Source of the DNA: JAFNGF01 sp964567045
GTDB lineage: Bacteria; Planctomycetota; Phycisphaerae; Sedimentisphaerales; Anaerobacaceae
Assembly (NCBI GenBank): GCA_964567045.1
Contig: CAZMLE010000032.1
Span: 1 to 42,488 of the forward strand
Length of the DNA: 42,488 nt
Reading direction: 5' to 3'
This document shows, in pieces, positions 1 to 7,131 of this stretch. Below the pieces are notes generated by a model. The model was given only the letters and a program-made list of their open reading frames with translations, had not been told where the DNA came from and did no database searches. The position numbers and the translations under genes were made by a program. Within the stretch, counting starts at the first letter, position 1, and every line of letters starts with the position of its first letter.

Positions 1-1940
1 GAAGGATTGCCCGTGACGGCTGGTGATAAAGTCAGGGCGAGATTATTCGGCACCAGGACCTGCGACTTCATGGTCGAGGATGCGGTGCCTGAAGGAGTAG
101 TATTAGTTAGCCCAGCTACCGCAATCAAAGTAAAAGCCAAAGGAGGCGGGGTAGAAAAAGCTAAAGTATCTTACGAGGACATCGGAGGACTCGGCACCCA
201 AATACAAAGAATCAGAGAGATGATCGAATTGCCTCTGAAATACCCTGAGGTTTTCCAGAGGCTGGGCGTCGAGCCGCCTAAAGGTGTATTCTTGTACGGG
301 CCTCCTGGAACAGGAAAAACTCTGATCGCCCGAGCGGTAGCTAATGAAACTGATGCTTATTTTACCAGCATAAGCGGTCCCGAGATTATGGGTAAATTTT
401 ACGGTGAGTCTGAGGCCCGGCTAAGAAGTGTATTTGAAAACGCCCAGAGTCACGCGCCTGCCATAATCTTTATTGATGAGATAGATGCAATTGCTCCCAA
501 ACGCGAAGATATGGGCAGTGAGAAACAGGTCGAGAGACGTGTTGTCGCTCAACTTTTAGCATTGATGGATGGATTAGAGTCCCGTGGACAGGTTATCGTA
601 ATAGGTGCGACAAACATTCCCAACACTATAGAGTCCGCGCTAAGAAGGCCAGGCCGATTTGACAGAGAAATCTCTATTCCTATACCGGATAAAAACGGGC
701 GGTTGGAGATACTGGAGATTCATACAAGGGGCATGCCTTTGGCACAGGATGTCAGTTTGGAAAAACTCGCGGAAATTACACATGGATTCGTGGGAGCTGA
801 TTTAGAAGCATTGGCCAGAGAGGCAGCCATGTCGGCTCTGAGAAAAATTTTGCCCAAGATTGATTTTGAGATGTCGGATGTTCCTTACGAAACTTTGCTC
901 AGATTAGAAGTAACAATGGATAATTTCTTAGAGGCTATGAAGGAGGTCGAGCCTTCTGCAATTCGAGAGGTATTTGTCGAAGTGCCCGATGTAAGGTGGA
1001 GCGATGTGGGGGGCCTGGACCATATCAAGCAGGAACTCAAAGAAGCGATAGAATGGCCGCTCAAATATCCCGATGTTTTTAGAGTGTGCAATACCCATCC
1101 CGCTAAGGGGATCTTACTTTACGGCAAGCCTGGGACTGGAAAAACCCTTCTGGCTAAGGCAGTGGCTAACGAAAGCGGCGTCAACTTTATCTCGATCAAA
1201 GGGCCTCAGCTTATCAACCGTTACGTGGGAGAATCCGAACGTGGGGTTAGAGAGATATTTAGAAAGGCAAAGCAGGCTGCGCCAACAATACTGTTTCTTG
1301 ATGAAGTGGACAGTCTTATACCCCGAAGGGGCTCAAGCTCTACAGACGCTCACGTAACAGAGCGGGTGATAAGTCAATTCCTAACCGAGATGGACGGAAT
1401 TGAGGAGCTTAAAGGAGTTGTAGTGTTAGCTGCTACAAATAGATTAGATTTGGTGGACCCTGCAATACTGCGAAGCGGCAGGTTTGATCTGCTGTTTGAG
1501 CTGCTGCTGCCGGATGAAAGTACCAGAGAAGAGATATTCAGGATACACACTAAGGACAAACCTCTTGCCCAGGATGTTGATTTGAAGGATTTGGCCAACA
1601 AGACCAATGGCATGGCAGGCTCGGATATCGAATTCATATCTCGAAAGGCCTCTATGTTTGCGATAAGAGAATATATTGAATACAAGCGTTTGGACAAAAC
1701 CAAAAGTACTGCGAAAGAGCTCAGAGTCTCGCGGCAACACTTTGAACAGGCTATTGCGCTTATGCAAGCCCAAAGTATCANNNNNNNNNNNNNNNNNNNN
1801 NNNNNNNNNNNNNNNNNNNNNNNNNNNNNNNNNNNNNNNNNNNNNNNNNNNNNNNNNNNNNNNNNNNNNNNNNNNNNNNNGTCTCGCGGCAACACTTTGA
1901 ACAGGCTATTGCGCTTATGCAAGCCCAAAGTATCAAGTAA
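1..1940 (+). CDS. CDC48/p97-like double AAA+ ATPase (5' partial, interrupted by a scaffold gap)
   Basis: Two AAA+ modules in tandem identify a CDC48/VAT-type unfoldase, an ATP-driven ring that pulls on protein substrates. The D1 Walker A (GPPGTGKT) is at about 298-321 and Walker B (FIDEID) near 463-486. The D2 Walker A (GKPGTGKT) is at about 1123-1146 and Walker B (FLDEVD) near 1288-1311. Arginine-finger segments RRPGRFDRE and RSGRFD are present. The reading frame is open from base 1 (EGLPVTAGDKVRARLFG), which matches the end of a CDC48 N-domain, so the true start lies upstream. The frame appears to run through the Ns to 1959, but the 55 bases before the gap repeat exactly after it. Collapsing the gap gives a clean stop TAA at 1938-1940 after ...QAQSIK. 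The next gene follows 11 bp later. Its position at the head of four gvpF/L genes suggests a role in gas-vesicle assembly. It differs from GvpN, which is a MoxR-type AAA protein. Family assignment is firm; the gas-vesicle role is inferred. Confidence 0.93.
1726..1935 (+). repeat. 55-bp duplicated contig ends flanking the gap (assembly artefact)
   Basis: Bases 1726-1780 and 1881-1935 are identical, and the 100 Ns between them separate the copies. This is what unmerged overlapping contig ends look like. Removing one copy plus the Ns restores the ATPase frame and its stop codon. Confidence 0.93.
1781..1880. other. Scaffold gap of exactly 100 N
   Basis: A run of exactly 100 Ns, the conventional length for a gap of unknown size. 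Because the flanks overlap by 55 identical bases, no sequence is likely to be missing. Confidence 0.97.
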
Positions 1941-1951
1941 AAGGATTTCTT

Positions 1952-2992
1952 ATGAGTGAGATGGGCAAATATATTTATGGCGTAATAAATTGCGCGGCTA
2001 AATGCTTAGCCTTGCGTTTTGACGCCGGGTCTAAGGCTTACACCATTTCCTTCCAGAATATATCCGCAGTGGTCAGCGATGCAGAGACGATCGACTATAG
2101 TCGTATGCCCAAAGATATTTTGGTGAGGCATCTGCTCAGGCATCAGCAGGTAGTCGAAAAGATTATGGCCGAGCATAGCATTATCCCTATGAGGTTTGGA
2201 ACGTTTGCAAGCAGCAATCAAGAAATCATAGAGATTTTGGCCAAAGGCTACAGAACCATTAAAGACGTCTTTGAGAGGGCAAAGAATGCCATAGAGATTG
2301 ATGTTGCAGCAACCTGGAACGATCTTGATTCCTTGCTCGGGGAGATTTCCGAGGAAATGGACATAAAGCAGCTTAAACAATCGCTCTTAAAGAAACAAGA
2401 GGGTGTTACAGTAGACGATCAGATGAAGGTTGGTGTTTTAGTTAAGGAACATTTAGACAAAAAGAGAGCAAAGTATGCTGATCAGATACAATCGACCTTA
2501 GGCGAGCTTGCTCAGAGTTTTAAGGCTCACGACCTTATGGATGACAAGATGGTCCTAAACACAGCGTTTCTTATTGAGCAGAGCAAGCAAAGGGATTTCG
2601 AGCACAAGGTCGATGAACTCAATAGAAAATTCAAAAACAAGCTAAATTTTAGATGTGTCGGTCCACTTCCGCCCTATAGTTTCTTTACTCTGGAGGTAAA
2701 AAAAACGCGGTTCGAAGAAGTTGACTGGGCACGGAAAAAATTAGGTCTTACGCATGATTTCATTACCGCGAATGACATTAAAAAAGCCCATCGCAGAGTA
2801 GCCTTGGCCTGTCACCCGGATAAAAATCCTCAGGCAGCAGGCATAGAAAAGAAGTTTGATGATATGACTAAGGCTTACAAGATTCTTCTTGATTATTACC
2901 GGGCTTCTAACCCAACAGGACAGACAAACGGTTGCCACTTCGGTGAGGAATCGTTCGAAAAAGACGCGATGTTGGTTACGACGATGGACTGA
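1952..2992 (+). CDS. GvpF/L gas-vesicle protein fused to a C-terminal DnaJ J-domain
   Basis: Residues 1-255 are a GvpF/L protein, an accessory or minor component in gas-vesicle assembly. Family hallmarks are GKYIYGVI at the N-terminus, IPMRFGTFA in the first domain, LNTAFLIEQ and GPLPPYSFF near the end of the second domain. The last ~90 residues are not GvpF/L: from about residue 259 a J-domain begins, with helix II KKAHRRVALA, the HPD tripeptide at residues 288-290 (codons at 2813) and helix III FDDMTKAYKILLDYY. J-domains recruit and stimulate Hsp70/DnaK. The 346-residue length exceeds the ~250 of the neighbouring paralogues by the size of this domain. ATG 1952 lies 11 bp after the corrected ATPase stop with an AAGGA ribosome site. 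The gene is in one transcription unit with the ATPase and three more gvpF/L genes. The J-domain assignment is strong; its use in vesicle assembly is inferred. Confidence 0.93.
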   Translation: MSEMGKYIYGVINCAAKCLALRFDAGSKAYTISFQNISAVVSDAETIDYSRMPKDILVRHLLRHQQVVEKIMAEHSIIPMRFGTFASSNQEIIEILAKGYRTIKDVFERAKNAIEIDVAATWNDLDSLLGEISEEMDIKQLKQSLLKKQEGVTVDDQMKVGVLVKEHLDKKRAKYADQIQSTLGELAQSFKAHDLMDDKMVLNTAFLIEQSKQRDFEHKVDELNRKFKNKLNFRCVGPLPPYSFFTLEVKKTRFEEVDWARKKLGLTHDFITANDIKKAHRRVALACHPDKNPQAAGIEKKFDDMTKAYKILLDYYRASNPTGQTNGCHFGEESFEKDAMLVTTMD

Positions 2993-2993
2993 T

Positions 2994-3761
2994 ATGGAAA
3001 AAGAAGGGAAATATATTTATTGCATTATTGGCACCAGGCAAGACCGGAACTTTGGTCCTCTGGGCATTGGTGGCAGGGGCGACGAAGTCTTGACTATCGG
3101 CTATGACGATCTAAGTATGGTGGTAAGTAGCTATCCTGTGACTGAAGTTGCTGGAACGCGAGAAAATATGGTGGGCCATGAGAAGGTGATCGAGGATGTA
3201 ATGAGGGAGTTCGATAGTGTCCTTCCTGTTCGATTTGGCACTATTGCGTCCAATGCTGATGAAATTAGGAGTCTGCTGGACAGAAGGCGGGGAGAGTTCA
3301 AAAACGCCTTAAGGGACATGGACCACAAAGTGGAATTAGGTGTTAAGGCAATGTGGAAAGATATGGACACGATTTTTGACGGTATCGTCGACGAAAACAA
3401 AGCGATAAGAAATCTCAGGCAATACTTGATAGAAAACGGTGCTCACAATATCCAGGCAAGAACTCAGCTTGGACAACTGGTTAAAAAAGAGCTGGATAAG
3501 AAAAAGGAAAGGCAAGCAGAGGAAATTGCAGACAGGCTCAGAAGGACATCTTTTGGATATAAGCTCAACAAAGCCATCGGAGACGAGATGTTCATGAACG
3601 CTGCCTTCCTGGTGGACAGGGGAAGAGAAAAAGAATTTGACAATATCGTGGATGATTTGGGTAGTGAATATCAAGATGCGGTCGAGTTTATGTATGCAGG
3701 ACCATTGCCTGTGTTTAATTTCGTGAACATCGTCATTTACCCTGCCGAGTGGGAAGAATAA
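2994..3761 (+). CDS. GvpF/L gas-vesicle protein, second paralogue
   Basis: 255 residues with the GvpF/L pattern: GKYIYCIIG at residues 4-12, FGPLGIGG, LPVRFGTIA, MNAAFLVDR and YAGPLPVFNFVNIVIY at the C-terminus. The start chosen is ATG 2994, one base after the upstream stop (TGA 2990-2992). The open frame extends further upstream, but that part overlaps the end of the previous gene and lacks family similarity. Tight spacing implies translational coupling. The stop at 3759-3761 directly abuts the ATG of the next paralogue. GvpF/L proteins are thought to bind the GvpA shell protein and act early in vesicle nucleation. Which of the classical F or L roles this copy has cannot be told from sequence alone. 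Confidence 0.92.
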   Translation: MEKEGKYIYCIIGTRQDRNFGPLGIGGRGDEVLTIGYDDLSMVVSSYPVTEVAGTRENMVGHEKVIEDVMREFDSVLPVRFGTIASNADEIRSLLDRRRGEFKNALRDMDHKVELGVKAMWKDMDTIFDGIVDENKAIRNLRQYLIENGAHNIQARTQLGQLVKKELDKKKERQAEEIADRLRRTSFGYKLNKAIGDEMFMNAAFLVDRGREKEFDNIVDDLGSEYQDAVEFMYAGPLPVFNFVNIVIYPAEWEE

Positions 3762-4529
3762 ATGGGGGCCGATCTAAAGCAAGGTAAGTATATATATTGT
3801 ATAACGGAGTTGGATCAACCACAATCATTCGGTCCATCGGGGATTGGCTCACCAGGCAGCCAATTGTATACCGTGTGCGTTGGTGATATAGCTGCCGTAG
3901 TTAGCGATGCTCCGATAAAAAGATATACTCTTTCGCGGGAAAATACACTTGCCCATGAAAAGGCAATTGAAAAGGTGATGGCCGAGCACCCTGTTCTGCC
4001 TGTGAGATTTGCTACAGTTGCCCAGGATGAAGATAAGGTCAAGAGAATATTGGAGAAAGAGCATGACCGTTTCAGAGATCTTCTAAATCAGATCAGGGCA
4101 AGAAAAGAGCTGGGTCTTAAAGCCATATTCAAAGAAAATATTATCTATAAGGAAATTCTGCAGAAATACGATCATATAAGGGTGTTGAAAGAAAAGGTTG
4201 CCGTGCTCGGTCCTCAAAAGGCGCACTATCAGCGTGTCGAAATAGGCAGGATGGTTGAGCAGGCCTTGGAAAAGGAGAAGGAAGCCGTTAGGCAAGACAT
4301 TCTGAATTGCCTTTCGCCTTTGGCAGTAGAGGTCAGGACTAACGACACTTACGGTGAGCTTATGATTATCAATGCTGCCTTTTTGGTTGAGCAGGACAAA
4401 GAGACTGAGTTTGACCTGCACGTGCAAAAGCTCTGCGACCGATACGGCGAGAAAGTAAGATTTAACTATGTTGGTACAGTGCCCCCGTTTAACTTTGTTA
4501 ATCTGGTGATCGAGACTGAAAACTATTAG
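3762..4529 (+). CDS. GvpF/L gas-vesicle protein, third paralogue
   Basis: 255 residues, the same length as the preceding paralogue and close to it in sequence: GKYIYCITE near the N-terminus, SFGPSGIG, LPVRFATVA, INAAFLVEQ and YVGTVPPFNFVNLVIE at the end. The middle is rich in Glu, Lys and Arg and probably helical. The ATG follows the previous stop without any spacer. It is followed two bases after its own stop by gvpG. The pair 2994-3761 and 3762-4529 looks like a tandem duplication that later diverged. Confidence 0.92.
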   Translation: MGADLKQGKYIYCITELDQPQSFGPSGIGSPGSQLYTVCVGDIAAVVSDAPIKRYTLSRENTLAHEKAIEKVMAEHPVLPVRFATVAQDEDKVKRILEKEHDRFRDLLNQIRARKELGLKAIFKENIIYKEILQKYDHIRVLKEKVAVLGPQKAHYQRVEIGRMVEQALEKEKEAVRQDILNCLSPLAVEVRTNDTYGELMIINAAFLVEQDKETEFDLHVQKLCDRYGEKVRFNYVGTVPPFNFVNLVIETENY

Positions 4530-4531
4530 AG

Positions 4532-4771
4532 ATGTTCATCCTCGATGATATATTGTTTGCTCCAGTAAAAGGCCTTGTGTGGCTGTGTGGGAAGCTTAAC
4601 GAGGTGGCCGAAAAGGAATTGTCCGATGAAGGGCGTGTAAAAGAAGAACTTATGGCTCTACAACTGCGATTTGAGTTGGACCAGATAAGTGAACCGGAAT
4701 ATAACCAGAAAGAGCAAGAACTCCTGGCAAGGTTAGACACTCTCATAAAAGCCAGAGAGAAGGAGCCGTAA
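4532..4771 (+). CDS. gvpG: Gas-vesicle protein GvpG
   Basis: 79 residues matching the GvpG family: a hydrophobic N-terminus (MFILDDILFAPVKGLVWL) followed by a charged helical tail (EKELSDEGRVKEELMALQ ...). GvpG is a small accessory protein normally next to gvpF and gvpL. The gene begins two bases after the upstream gvpF/L stop and ends two bases before gvpO, so it sits within one operon. Length and position fit the family well. Confidence 0.93.
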   Translation: MFILDDILFAPVKGLVWLCGKLNEVAEKELSDEGRVKEELMALQLRFELDQISEPEYNQKEQELLARLDTLIKAREKEP

Positions 4772-4773
4772 AG

Positions 4774-5040
4774 ATGGCTAATATACAACAAGCTCGAGAT
4801 ACGGTTGTGGAATTTCTAAGAAAAACTCTGAACATAGATGAGGTTCGAGTAATTGGGGTAAGAAAGGTCGACAGCGGCTGGGATACGGAAGCTGAGGTCT
4901 ACGAGGAAAACTCTTTCTTAAAATCGCTCGGACTTCCAACCAGGGTACAGGACAGGAACGTTTATACTGTCAGGCTGGACGATGACTTGCAGGTCAAGTC
5001 CTATGAACGCCAACAAGAGCACTCCGTAGTGTCCCAGTAA
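4774..5040 (+). CDS. gvpO: Gas-vesicle protein GvpO
   Basis: 88 residues resembling GvpO: an N-terminal helix (ARDTVVEFLRKTLNIDEVRV), then a segment around GWDTEAEVYEE, then RNVYTVRLDDDLQVKSYER, which is the typical conserved core ending of the family. GvpO is a small accessory protein required for vesicle formation in haloarchaea. It starts two bases after gvpG stops. It is followed by a 99-bp spacer containing a hairpin, the first real gap in the cluster. Confidence 0.88.
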   Translation: MANIQQARDTVVEFLRKTLNIDEVRVIGVRKVDSGWDTEAEVYEENSFLKSLGLPTRVQDRNVYTVRLDDDLQVKSYERQQEHSVVSQ

Positions 5041-5094
5041 TCAGCACAGCAGATATGGACGAAGACCGGCGAAAAGCGATTTTTTAACTCATTC

Positions 5095-5117
5095 TTTGGC
5101 GCAAGCAGGGCGCCAAA
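5095..5117 (+). promoter_or_regulatory. Hairpin in the gvpO-gvpL spacer
   Basis: A perfect 8-bp stem (TTTGGCGC / GCGCCAAA) with a 7-base loop lies 22 bp before the next gvpF/L start. A T-run precedes it (near 5080) but none follows, so it is not a standard intrinsic terminator. It may be an mRNA processing or stability site that sets different levels for the two halves of the cluster. Function is inferred. Confidence 0.5.
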
Positions 5118-5139
5118 ACTTGAAGGCTAATGGACAGGA

Positions 5140-5949
5140 ATGGACGGATTATACCTTTATGCTGTCAGAGAAAAAAGCGAAGGTTCTGCTGTCATCTCTG
5201 CAAGAGGTGTTGACGAAAAGTCGCAGGTTTTTGTTATTCGCCATCGCGGGCTTGAAGCAGTGGTAAGCAATGTTTGTTTAGATGAATTTGGCTCTGAGGA
5301 GATTCAGAGAAAAGCCCGCGAGGACCTTAACTGGATTAAAGAAAAGAGCGTTACCCACGAGAGCGTTATAGAAAAAGCGCTGATAGGAAACGGTAAAGTC
5401 ATAGCCGTTTTACCCATGAGGTTTGGCATAATTTTTAAGGATAGAACTGCCTTAGAGAACAGCTTAGACGAAAATTATCTGAGGATCACAGAGGTACTCG
5501 AAAAAATCCGAGGCAAACAGGAGTGGAGTGTAAAAATATACTTGCAAGACAGAAGGAAGTCTGAACAGACAGCAAGGCAAGAAAGTGACGCCATTAGACA
5601 GAAGGAAAAGGAAATAGCCTCCTTACCAGAAGGTATGGCCTTTTTCATGGAGGAAGAACTTAAAGAAATCATCGCGACTGAAGTAGATAAGCGGCTGAGT
5701 GATACTTTAGCCAGCTTATTTGAAATGCTGGCACAGCGCTCGGCAGCTTCAGTCAAAAATAGGATTCTGGCAAGGGAGCTAACCGGCAGAAGCGAAACAA
5801 TGGTTCTGAATTCAGCTCATCTGGTTTGTGAAGAAAAAATCCGGAACTTTAAGAAAGAAGTTGAATACTTGAAGCAACAAATGTGTCCGAAGGGACTTTG
5901 CGTTGAGATGAGCGGGCCGTGGCCCGCTTTCAGTTTTACTTCGTATTGA
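5140..5949 (+). CDS. GvpF/L gas-vesicle protein, fourth paralogue (GvpL position)
   Basis: 269 residues of GvpF/L type but diverged from the three upstream copies: MDGLYLYAVR replaces GKYIY, followed by VLPMRFGIIF, a long charged helical middle, LNSAHLVCE and a C-terminal MSGPWPAFSFTSY. Its position before the S-K fusion matches gvpL in the F-G-L-S-K-J order of Bacillus megaterium. An out-of-frame ATG at 5129 was not used because it gives no family match. The start at 5140 is preceded by ACAGGA. It ends four bases before the next gene. Confidence 0.9.
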   Translation: MDGLYLYAVREKSEGSAVISARGVDEKSQVFVIRHRGLEAVVSNVCLDEFGSEEIQRKAREDLNWIKEKSVTHESVIEKALIGNGKVIAVLPMRFGIIFKDRTALENSLDENYLRITEVLEKIRGKQEWSVKIYLQDRRKSEQTARQESDAIRQKEKEIASLPEGMAFFMEEELKEIIATEVDKRLSDTLASLFEMLAQRSAASVKNRILARELTGRSETMVLNSAHLVCEEKIRNFKKEVEYLKQQMCPKGLCVEMSGPWPAFSFTSY

Positions 5950-5953
5950 CCTC

Positions 5954-6508
5954 ATGGCTGATGTGCTAAGTACGACAGTGAGCAGGACAGACAACATCGC
6001 GTTAGTAGATGGTCTGGATGCACTCTTGGAAAAGGGAGCGGTCGTCAACGGGGACTTAGTTGTAGCGGTGGCGGATGTCGACCTCCTTTTCCTGGGCTTG
6101 AGACTTATTCTTACATCGACCTCTAAAGCAGAGCAACTATCAGGCAAAACCTTTAGCAGCCGTGACAAACAGTTCACCCGCGAAGATATAGAATATATAG
6201 AGCAACTACAAAGAGAAATCAGAAGGTCCGAAGAAAACATACCTAAACTTATTGACCTGGGCAGCCCCAAGAAGGCCGAGCAGGGTCTGGCTAAATTAGT
6301 CCTGACCTTGGTTGAACTTATAAGAAAACTTCTCGAGAAGCAAGTCTATAGAAGGGTAAAGAAAGGAACCCTTTCACCAGCGGAAATCGAAAAATTGGGA
6401 TTGAGTCTTAAGGCGGTGAAAAGAAAAATACAAGAGATTCAAACGATATTTGGTATCGAAGATCAGGAGTTGAATTTAGACTTAGGCCCTCTGGGGAACT
6501 TGATGTAA
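5954..6508 (+). CDS. GvpS-GvpK fusion protein
   Basis: 184 residues combining two gas-vesicle families that are normally separate genes. Residues 1-60 are GvpA-superfamily of the S type: DNIALVDGLDALLEKG, then VVNGDLVVAVADVDLLFLGLRL. Residues ~95-184 are GvpK: AEQGLAKLVLTLVELIRKLL, RRVKKGTLSPAEIEKLGLSL and the terminal signature LNLDLGPLGNLM. A polar linker (about 61-94) connects them. No stop or frameshift lies between, so one polypeptide is predicted. In B. megaterium gvpS and gvpK are adjacent in this order, so loss of the intergenic stop could have created the fusion. GvpK is required for vesicle formation; GvpS is a minor GvpA-like protein. The stop overlaps the next ATG by one base. Confidence 0.92.
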   Translation: MADVLSTTVSRTDNIALVDGLDALLEKGAVVNGDLVVAVADVDLLFLGLRLILTSTSKAEQLSGKTFSSRDKQFTREDIEYIEQLQREIRRSEENIPKLIDLGSPKKAEQGLAKLVLTLVELIRKLLEKQVYRRVKKGTLSPAEIEKLGLSLKAVKRKIQEIQTIFGIEDQELNLDLGPLGNLM

Positions 6509-6771
6509 TGAAAGAAAACCAGGCAAAGATAGATTGTGCGGTATTTCGAAAGCGCGAGCCTGCTGTTGAGGATATTACCGCCAGGATTAACAGAGCCGAA
6601 TGCGTGGAAGAAAAAGCGGTATTTGCTGCGGAACTGCGGAAAGAAGTAGATGTGCTTCTTTCGTGTCCGGACTACGATCAGAGCAGCTTGGATTGCAGGA
6701 ACTGTCGCTTCATTGCTATTTTGCGTGATAGAACCGCCGGTCTGATCATGAAAGCAAAAAAATTGGTCTAA
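6508..6771 (+). CDS. Unrecognised 87-residue protein of the gas-vesicle cluster
   Basis: I do not recognise this protein. It starts by a TAATG overlap with the S-K fusion gene, so it is translationally coupled to it. It is charged and probably helical, with a cysteine cluster in the second half (LSCPDYDQSSLDCRNC, spacing C-X9-C-X2-C) followed by RFIAILRDRTAGLIMKAKKL. Another Cys occurs near residue 10 and one near 31. The spacing could bind a metal or form disulphides. It lies between the gvpS-K fusion and gvpJ, so a vesicle-related role is likely by context only. Confidence 0.75.
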   Translation: MKENQAKIDCAVFRKREPAVEDITARINRAECVEEKAVFAAELRKEVDVLLSCPDYDQSSLDCRNCRFIAILRDRTAGLIMKAKKLV

Positions 6772-6789
6772 TAGGAACCGGGATAATCC

Positions 6790-7119
6790 ATGGCGGAACA
6801 AAAATTAATGCATGCAACTGAGGCCACCAATCTTGCCGATATCCTGGAAAGAGTTCTAGATAAAGGGATCGTGATTGCAGGAGACATTAAGATCCAAATT
6901 GCCGACATTGATCTGCTTACCATCAAAATACGGCTTTTGGTTGCCTCCGTGGACAAGGCTATGGAGATGGGCATAAATTGGTGGCAACACGATTCTTATT
7001 TGTCTTCGCACGCAAGAAAAGCAGACCTCGAAGTAGAAAACGATCAACTGAAAAAGAAATTAGAGCGCAACCAAGAACTCAAAAGACGATTGGAGCGTGC
7101 CGAGGCGAAGGCTACTTAA
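6790..7119 (+). CDS. gvpJ: Gas-vesicle protein GvpJ
   Basis: 109 residues. The first ~70 are the GvpA/J fold: LADILERVLDKGIVIAGDI, then a strand-helix segment with LLTIKIRLLVASVDKA and MGINWW. The GDI at the start of the beta-hairpin and the WW motif mark GvpJ rather than the shell protein GvpA. The tail (residues ~78-109) is a coiled coil rich in Glu, Lys and Arg. GvpJ is a minor vesicle component thought to help initiate vesicle shape. The start ATG at 6790 follows a GGAACCGGG stretch, and the gene is preceded by 18 bp of spacer. Confidence 0.92.
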   Translation: MAEQKLMHATEATNLADILERVLDKGIVIAGDIKIQIADIDLLTIKIRLLVASVDKAMEMGINWWQHDSYLSSHARKADLEVENDQLKKKLERNQELKRRLERAEAKAT

Positions 7120-7131
7120 AGAGTATGGCCA

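Noticed and set aside
1374..1928. A 184-residue minus-strand frame across the gap
   Set aside because: It is antisense to the ATPase, translates through Ns and shows the duplicated contig ends twice.
1881..1959. Continuation of the ATPase frame past the gap to 1959
   Set aside because: The 155 extra bases (100 N plus the 55-bp duplicate) shift the frame. Collapsing them gives a stop at 1940.
5095..5117. Intrinsic terminator inside the gas-vesicle cluster
   Set aside because: No T-run follows the stem on the coding strand, so it is kept only as a hairpin of unknown role.
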